The notes beneath the pieces are model-generated. The model made no database searches. It had not been told where the DNA came from and saw only the letters and a program-made list of their open reading frames with translations. A DNA stretch of 64,000 nt, from positions 1 through 64,000 of the forward strand of contig DATFGQ010000033.1 of NCBI GenBank assembly GCA_035249305.1. Direction: 5' to 3'. Origin of the DNA: DASUNP01 sp035249305. Lineage in GTDB: Bacteria; Acidobacteriota; Blastocatellia; UBA7656. Both the position numbers and the translations under genes were made by a program. Positions 61,338 to 64,000 of this stretch are shown piece after piece (positions within the stretch are counted from its first letter, which is position 1; every line of letters starts with the position of its first letter).

Positions 61338-62039
61338 CTAATGAGCTACGTGTATATGATCGCGGTGCAGATAAAGCAGCCGGTCCGATATAGCTTTATG
61401 CGGCCCCTCGTGTCTGGTCCACGGGCCGAAGAGCTGGACGGGATAGCCTTGCGGCTGCGCCCACCGGCCGTGTGCTTGCAGAGCCTTGTAAAGCTTGTAG
61501 CCCAGATTCCTCGCCTTCTCTTCGGCGGCGATCTTGGCGCGCTCCTGAGGGTTGGCGGCGGCGGCCTTTCGCATGGCCGCGCTCCAGGCCTGCGCCCATT
61601 GAGCGATCCCCCTGCCGCCGACGCCGTAGATGTCGACCGCGCGGCCCGAAGTGTGAAGCCCTAGCGTGCCCGGGTGAAAGAATAGCGTCAGGGGCTTATC
61701 GGCGGTAAATCCGTTTGCTTGCGCGAACTGATCCAGAAATCGGCCGAGCTCGTTGGCAAGCTCGGGCGTGATGGCGCCGCTGTCGGATTGTTCCGCGAGC
61801 CGGTAATACTGGCCGCCGGAGATGGGCCGGAGCCCCGGACGCGGCCCAGGCGTCGCCTGTTTTTGAGAGACCGTTTGATTTTGAGAGACGGGCGGTTGCG
61901 TTTGTTGACGTTGCGTTTGTTGACGTTGCGGTTGTTGACTGGCGGGGGCCGGTTGTTTGACCGGGGCCGTCAGGCGATAAAGCCGCACTGCTCGCGGGCC
62001 GAGCGTTCGTCCATCGGGTGTGATAATAACTCGCGACAT
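61338..62039 (-). CDS. M15-like (VanY/DD-carboxypeptidase-type) protein with Gln-rich linker
   Basis: The 233-residue protein has a short N-terminal beta segment (MSRVIITPDGRTLGPRAVRL), a Gln/Pro/Thr linker built from tandem repeats, and a C-terminal domain. The domain carries LHTSGRAVDIYG (His129, Asp136) and RDHIHVAH (His228, His230), the zinc pattern of M15 peptidases. The start overlaps the stop of the upstream gene (TAATG). A longer frame to 62285 would lie inside that gene and is rejected. No signal peptide. It probably cuts peptidoglycan cross-links or stem peptides. Confidence 0.75.
   Translation of the reverse strand: MSRVIITPDGRTLGPRAVRLYRLTAPVKQPAPASQQPQRQQTQRQQTQPPVSQNQTVSQKQATPGPRPGLRPISGGQYYRLAEQSDSGAITPELANELGRFLDQFAQANGFTADKPLTLFFHPGTLGLHTSGRAVDIYGVGGRGIAQWAQAWSAAMRKAAAANPQERAKIAAEEKARNLGYKLYKALQAHGRWAQPQGYPVQLFGPWTRHEGPHKAISDRLLYLHRDHIHVAH
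61895..61939. repeat. three tandem 15-bp units encoding a Gln-rich linker
   Basis: GTTGCGTTTGTTGAC occurs exactly at 61895-61909 and 61910-61924. A third copy with one change lies at 61925-61939. In the minus-strand M15-like gene they encode five-residue units of the QQPQR/QQTQR type. Such arrays often vary in copy number. Confidence 0.85.
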
Positions 62040-62605
62040 TACCTTATACGACCTCCGAAACTTTCGTTGTACCAGTAGCGGCCCACAAGCCGCCCGCCGA
62101 AGACTTTGATCGGATAATTGCCGAATTCCTTCTCGGGGATCGAGAGGTTGCGGATGGCAAGCTCGACCCTCGCGTTCTCGTCGAGCCGGATGGAGATAGG
62201 CAGGCAGTTGTAACCCCATGGGTTGATGACCCTGCCGAGCCGTATGTAAGGGAAGACGGGCTTGCCGTTCTGTAAGACAAGCCACTCGAACCCGGGCGTC
62301 TCTATCTGCGAATTATCCCGCGCGTAAAGATCGGTGAACTGGGCGAAGTGCGTCAGCATCCCGCAATACTGCGGGTGAAGCTGGAAGCTCGCCAGGATCT
62401 TCTGCTCGCCTTTGCGCGGGAGCGAGTCGGGTTGGGGGAGATCGAAATGCTCGAAGAAATCTTCTAACATTTGACCCCCCTCGCCTGACACGATGATCTC
62501 TCTGGGCTCCCTGCCTATGAACCCGTGCACGTCGAAGTATTCGGCGTCGACGGGGATGCCGCAGACCGTACAGCAATTATCGATCGATACTTTGGCTCTG
62601 GTCAT
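62039..62605 (-). CDS. uncharacterised beta-rich island protein with N-terminal CxxC
   Basis: The 188-residue product has a short Cys cluster near the N-terminus (NCCTVCG) and then a beta-rich, Asn/Gly/Tyr-containing body (GYNCLPISIRLDENARVE, GGRLVGRYWYNESFGG). No hydrophobic segment. It is joined to the M15-like gene by a TAATG overlap and lies 6 bases after the next gene's stop. The sequence has the feel of a virion or appendage structural protein, but no family is recognised. Confidence 0.62.
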   Translation of the reverse strand: MTRAKVSIDNCCTVCGIPVDAEYFDVHGFIGREPREIIVSGEGGQMLEDFFEHFDLPQPDSLPRKGEQKILASFQLHPQYCGMLTHFAQFTDLYARDNSQIETPGFEWLVLQNGKPVFPYIRLGRVINPWGYNCLPISIRLDENARVELAIRNLSIPEKEFGNYPIKVFGGRLVGRYWYNESFGGRIR

Positions 62606-62611
62606 AATTGA

Positions 62612-63970
62612 TTACTGAGGCGCTTGAGAAGTGCCCAACATCTTGTAGCCCTGGAGCACTATAAAGAGCGTTCCGGGTATGCGCGATAATTCTTCAACCT
62701 GTATGCGTATGAAGGAGCGCGGCTCGAACAGTATAGGCTTCGCGAAGGGTCGGAACGGTCGGTCGCCGTTCGCGATCCCGAGCCCGGCGATGTTGTGTAT
62801 GGCCTTGTTCTGATACTCCCGGCCCGTGCCGCCAATATCAAGGCTGTAGAGGAAGCTCACTTCGTCGGCCAACGCCGAGCTTGTCGCGAAGAGCGTGCTC
62901 GCGGTGCTTTCGGAAAGTCTGTTCAGCGGGAGATCGACGGCGCGCAGGCCCCCGCCGTTAGTATTGAGTCTGAAACCGTGCGACAGGTCGCTCCCGTTCT
63001 TTTCAAGCCCCGCTTCGATCTCTCCGATAGTGATGTCGGATACGGTCTTTGTCCGCGGCACTACGTACATGCTGAAAGGGACTTGAAGCAGTTGCGTCGA
63101 CAGAGACACAGCATTGACGAATAAAAGATCGCCGGGGGACAGAGGGACCGGCGGGAGGCCCGGCACGCTGAGCTCCACCGCGGCTCTCCCGGTTGTCTGA
63201 CCCGGAAATGAGGCCGTGTCGCCGATCAGGACGCCGTCTTTTTCAAATACACGGTTGCCGCTCGTGTTTTGCACCAACGACACTTTGGCAGTACTGTTGC
63301 CTAGGACGCCGCCCGGCAAACCGTAAACATGCACGAGGGTATCACCGGCAACAGGTAATCTCCCCGTCTTCGGGTCGGGGCCGATCACCGGAGTCGTACG
63401 CTGTCGGAACTCGAACAACTGACCGAGCAGATCATTCGTCCTGTCCCAGAGACAAACGATGTCTCCATTATTAATCTCGACCTGTATCCTCGCGGTCCCG
63501 TCCGGGCCTAATCTGGCTTTCGCAAGAGTGCGAGGGGGGGCCGAGGGGTCAATGCCCGGCACGGGGCCGTTAGTTATGACGGGGCCGCCTGGGAGTCTGC
63601 TGACATGCAGGACTGAAACATCGGCGTTGGGGCTGCCCACGGCCTCCAGTCCGACCATCGTGACCCCGTCGTCGCCCGCGAAAAAGGGGACGAGCGTCGG
63701 GAGCGGCGCCGTCCGGGGCTTGGTGACGACGGGCGCAAAAGTTTGCGGGGTCTTCCTTTCGTCCGGCACGAGGCTGTAGCCAACAGACAGCGCGACGAAG
63801 ACGCCTTCCATGCTGATCTCGACCACGTCCTGAACTTTGTTCCCGCGCTGCCCCTGCAACGCGAACTGGAAGACGTAATCGAACGGAACCGTCTTCGCCG
63901 CCGGCCGCGCCGCGCGCGCGCGGTTGAGCGACGGATTGACGGCTTGACCCTGGTAATTAAAGTTCTTCAT
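62612..63970 (-). CDS. uncharacterised beta-rich structural-like protein
   Basis: The 452-residue protein starts MKNFNYQGQAVNPSLNRAR with AAGG placed 7 bases before the ATG. It lacks hydrophobic segments and is rich in Gly, Pro, Val and Thr, suggesting stacked beta-domains. The last 70 residues (KPILFEPRSFIRIQVEEL, then GTLFIVLQGYKMLG) resemble the closing strands of capsid- or shell-type proteins, but this is only an impression. With the small gene downstream it may be a structural component. The operon probably continues past the right edge. Confidence 0.62.
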   Translation of the reverse strand: MKNFNYQGQAVNPSLNRARAARPAAKTVPFDYVFQFALQGQRGNKVQDVVEISMEGVFVALSVGYSLVPDERKTPQTFAPVVTKPRTAPLPTLVPFFAGDDGVTMVGLEAVGSPNADVSVLHVSRLPGGPVITNGPVPGIDPSAPPRTLAKARLGPDGTARIQVEINNGDIVCLWDRTNDLLGQLFEFRQRTTPVIGPDPKTGRLPVAGDTLVHVYGLPGGVLGNSTAKVSLVQNTSGNRVFEKDGVLIGDTASFPGQTTGRAAVELSVPGLPPVPLSPGDLLFVNAVSLSTQLLQVPFSMYVVPRTKTVSDITIGEIEAGLEKNGSDLSHGFRLNTNGGGLRAVDLPLNRLSESTASTLFATSSALADEVSFLYSLDIGGTGREYQNKAIHNIAGLGIANGDRPFRPFAKPILFEPRSFIRIQVEELSRIPGTLFIVLQGYKMLGTSQAPQ

Positions 63971-64000
63971 CGTGTCGCCTTCGGTAGAATTCAACTGAGG

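Noticed and set aside
62040..62285. Upstream extension of the M15-like gene to 62285
   Set aside because: Would lie wholly inside the neighbouring gene; the TAATG overlap at 62039 marks the natural start.
50830..63970. A complete prophage or complete contractile injection system
   Set aside because: No terminase, portal, tail tube, sheath, baseplate or integrase gene can be recognised within the window.

Overview
The window is GC-rich, densely coded bacterial DNA. Several genes appear to start at TTG or GTG. The gene families point to a soil-type Acidobacteriota, perhaps Blastocatellia: a DUF3857 protein, a DUF885 HExxGHH peptidase, a giant sortilin/BNR-repeat protein, a bacterial serpin, NodU-type carbamoyltransferase beside a heparinase-like enzyme, and dispersed palindromes of the CTGAGTGCTGAG type. 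This placement is inference from gene content; no rRNA or tRNA gene was seen.

Region 1 (1-21.6 kb, + strand) is an exopolysaccharide or glycan locus. It holds two GT4 glycosyltransferases, an asparagine synthase, two methyltransferases, a fused MDR/Gfo-Idh dehydrogenase, a carbamoyltransferase, a heparinase II/III-like protein and a nucleotide-sugar 6-dehydrogenase. A bacillosamine-like set follows: a PglC-type phosphoglycosyl transferase, a PglD-type acyltransferase, a DegT aminotransferase and a PglF-type 4,6-dehydratase. Between them sit an acyl carrier protein, two KASIII enzymes and a ketoreductase. Together these could make a hydroxyacyl group for an amino sugar.

Region 2 (21.7-25.2 kb) holds small secreted or envelope proteins: a FecR-like protein, a VirB9-like protein next to a lytic transglycosylase, and a striking PqqD-Tat-knottin fusion on the minus strand. 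Region 3 (25.4-30.2 kb, minus) is a sugar ABC importer operon with two catabolic enzymes but no binding protein. Region 4 (30.2-44.5 kb) is a mixed set of secreted hydrolases, a serpin, DUF885 and DUF3857 proteins, a MatC-like carrier and a 1021-residue sortilin-like protein.

Region 5 (44.6-48.5 kb) is a single CHAT/NB-ARC/TPR protein of the bacterial NLR-like type. It is flanked by a 28-bp imperfect direct repeat and preceded by a very AT-rich stretch, which suggests an inserted defence-type cassette.

Region 6 (48.8-64 kb, minus) begins, at its downstream end, with a sigma-54 activator and an orphan receiver protein. Next comes a run of at least eleven co-oriented genes. Most encode peptidoglycan- or protein-directed domains: an amidase, an M15-like peptidase, a GH18-like domain, a serine beta-lactamase fold, an HExxH eCIS-core-like domain, a caspase-like HG/C domain and a PG-binding/OmpA protein. 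None has an evident signal peptide. Seven share a short tyrosine-rich start (MAYIY- or MYVRTRD-like), and two share a module of about 150 residues joined to unrelated C-termini. This looks like a modular effector island exported by a non-Sec route, and it is the best candidate here for an undescribed system. The locus continues beyond the right edge.
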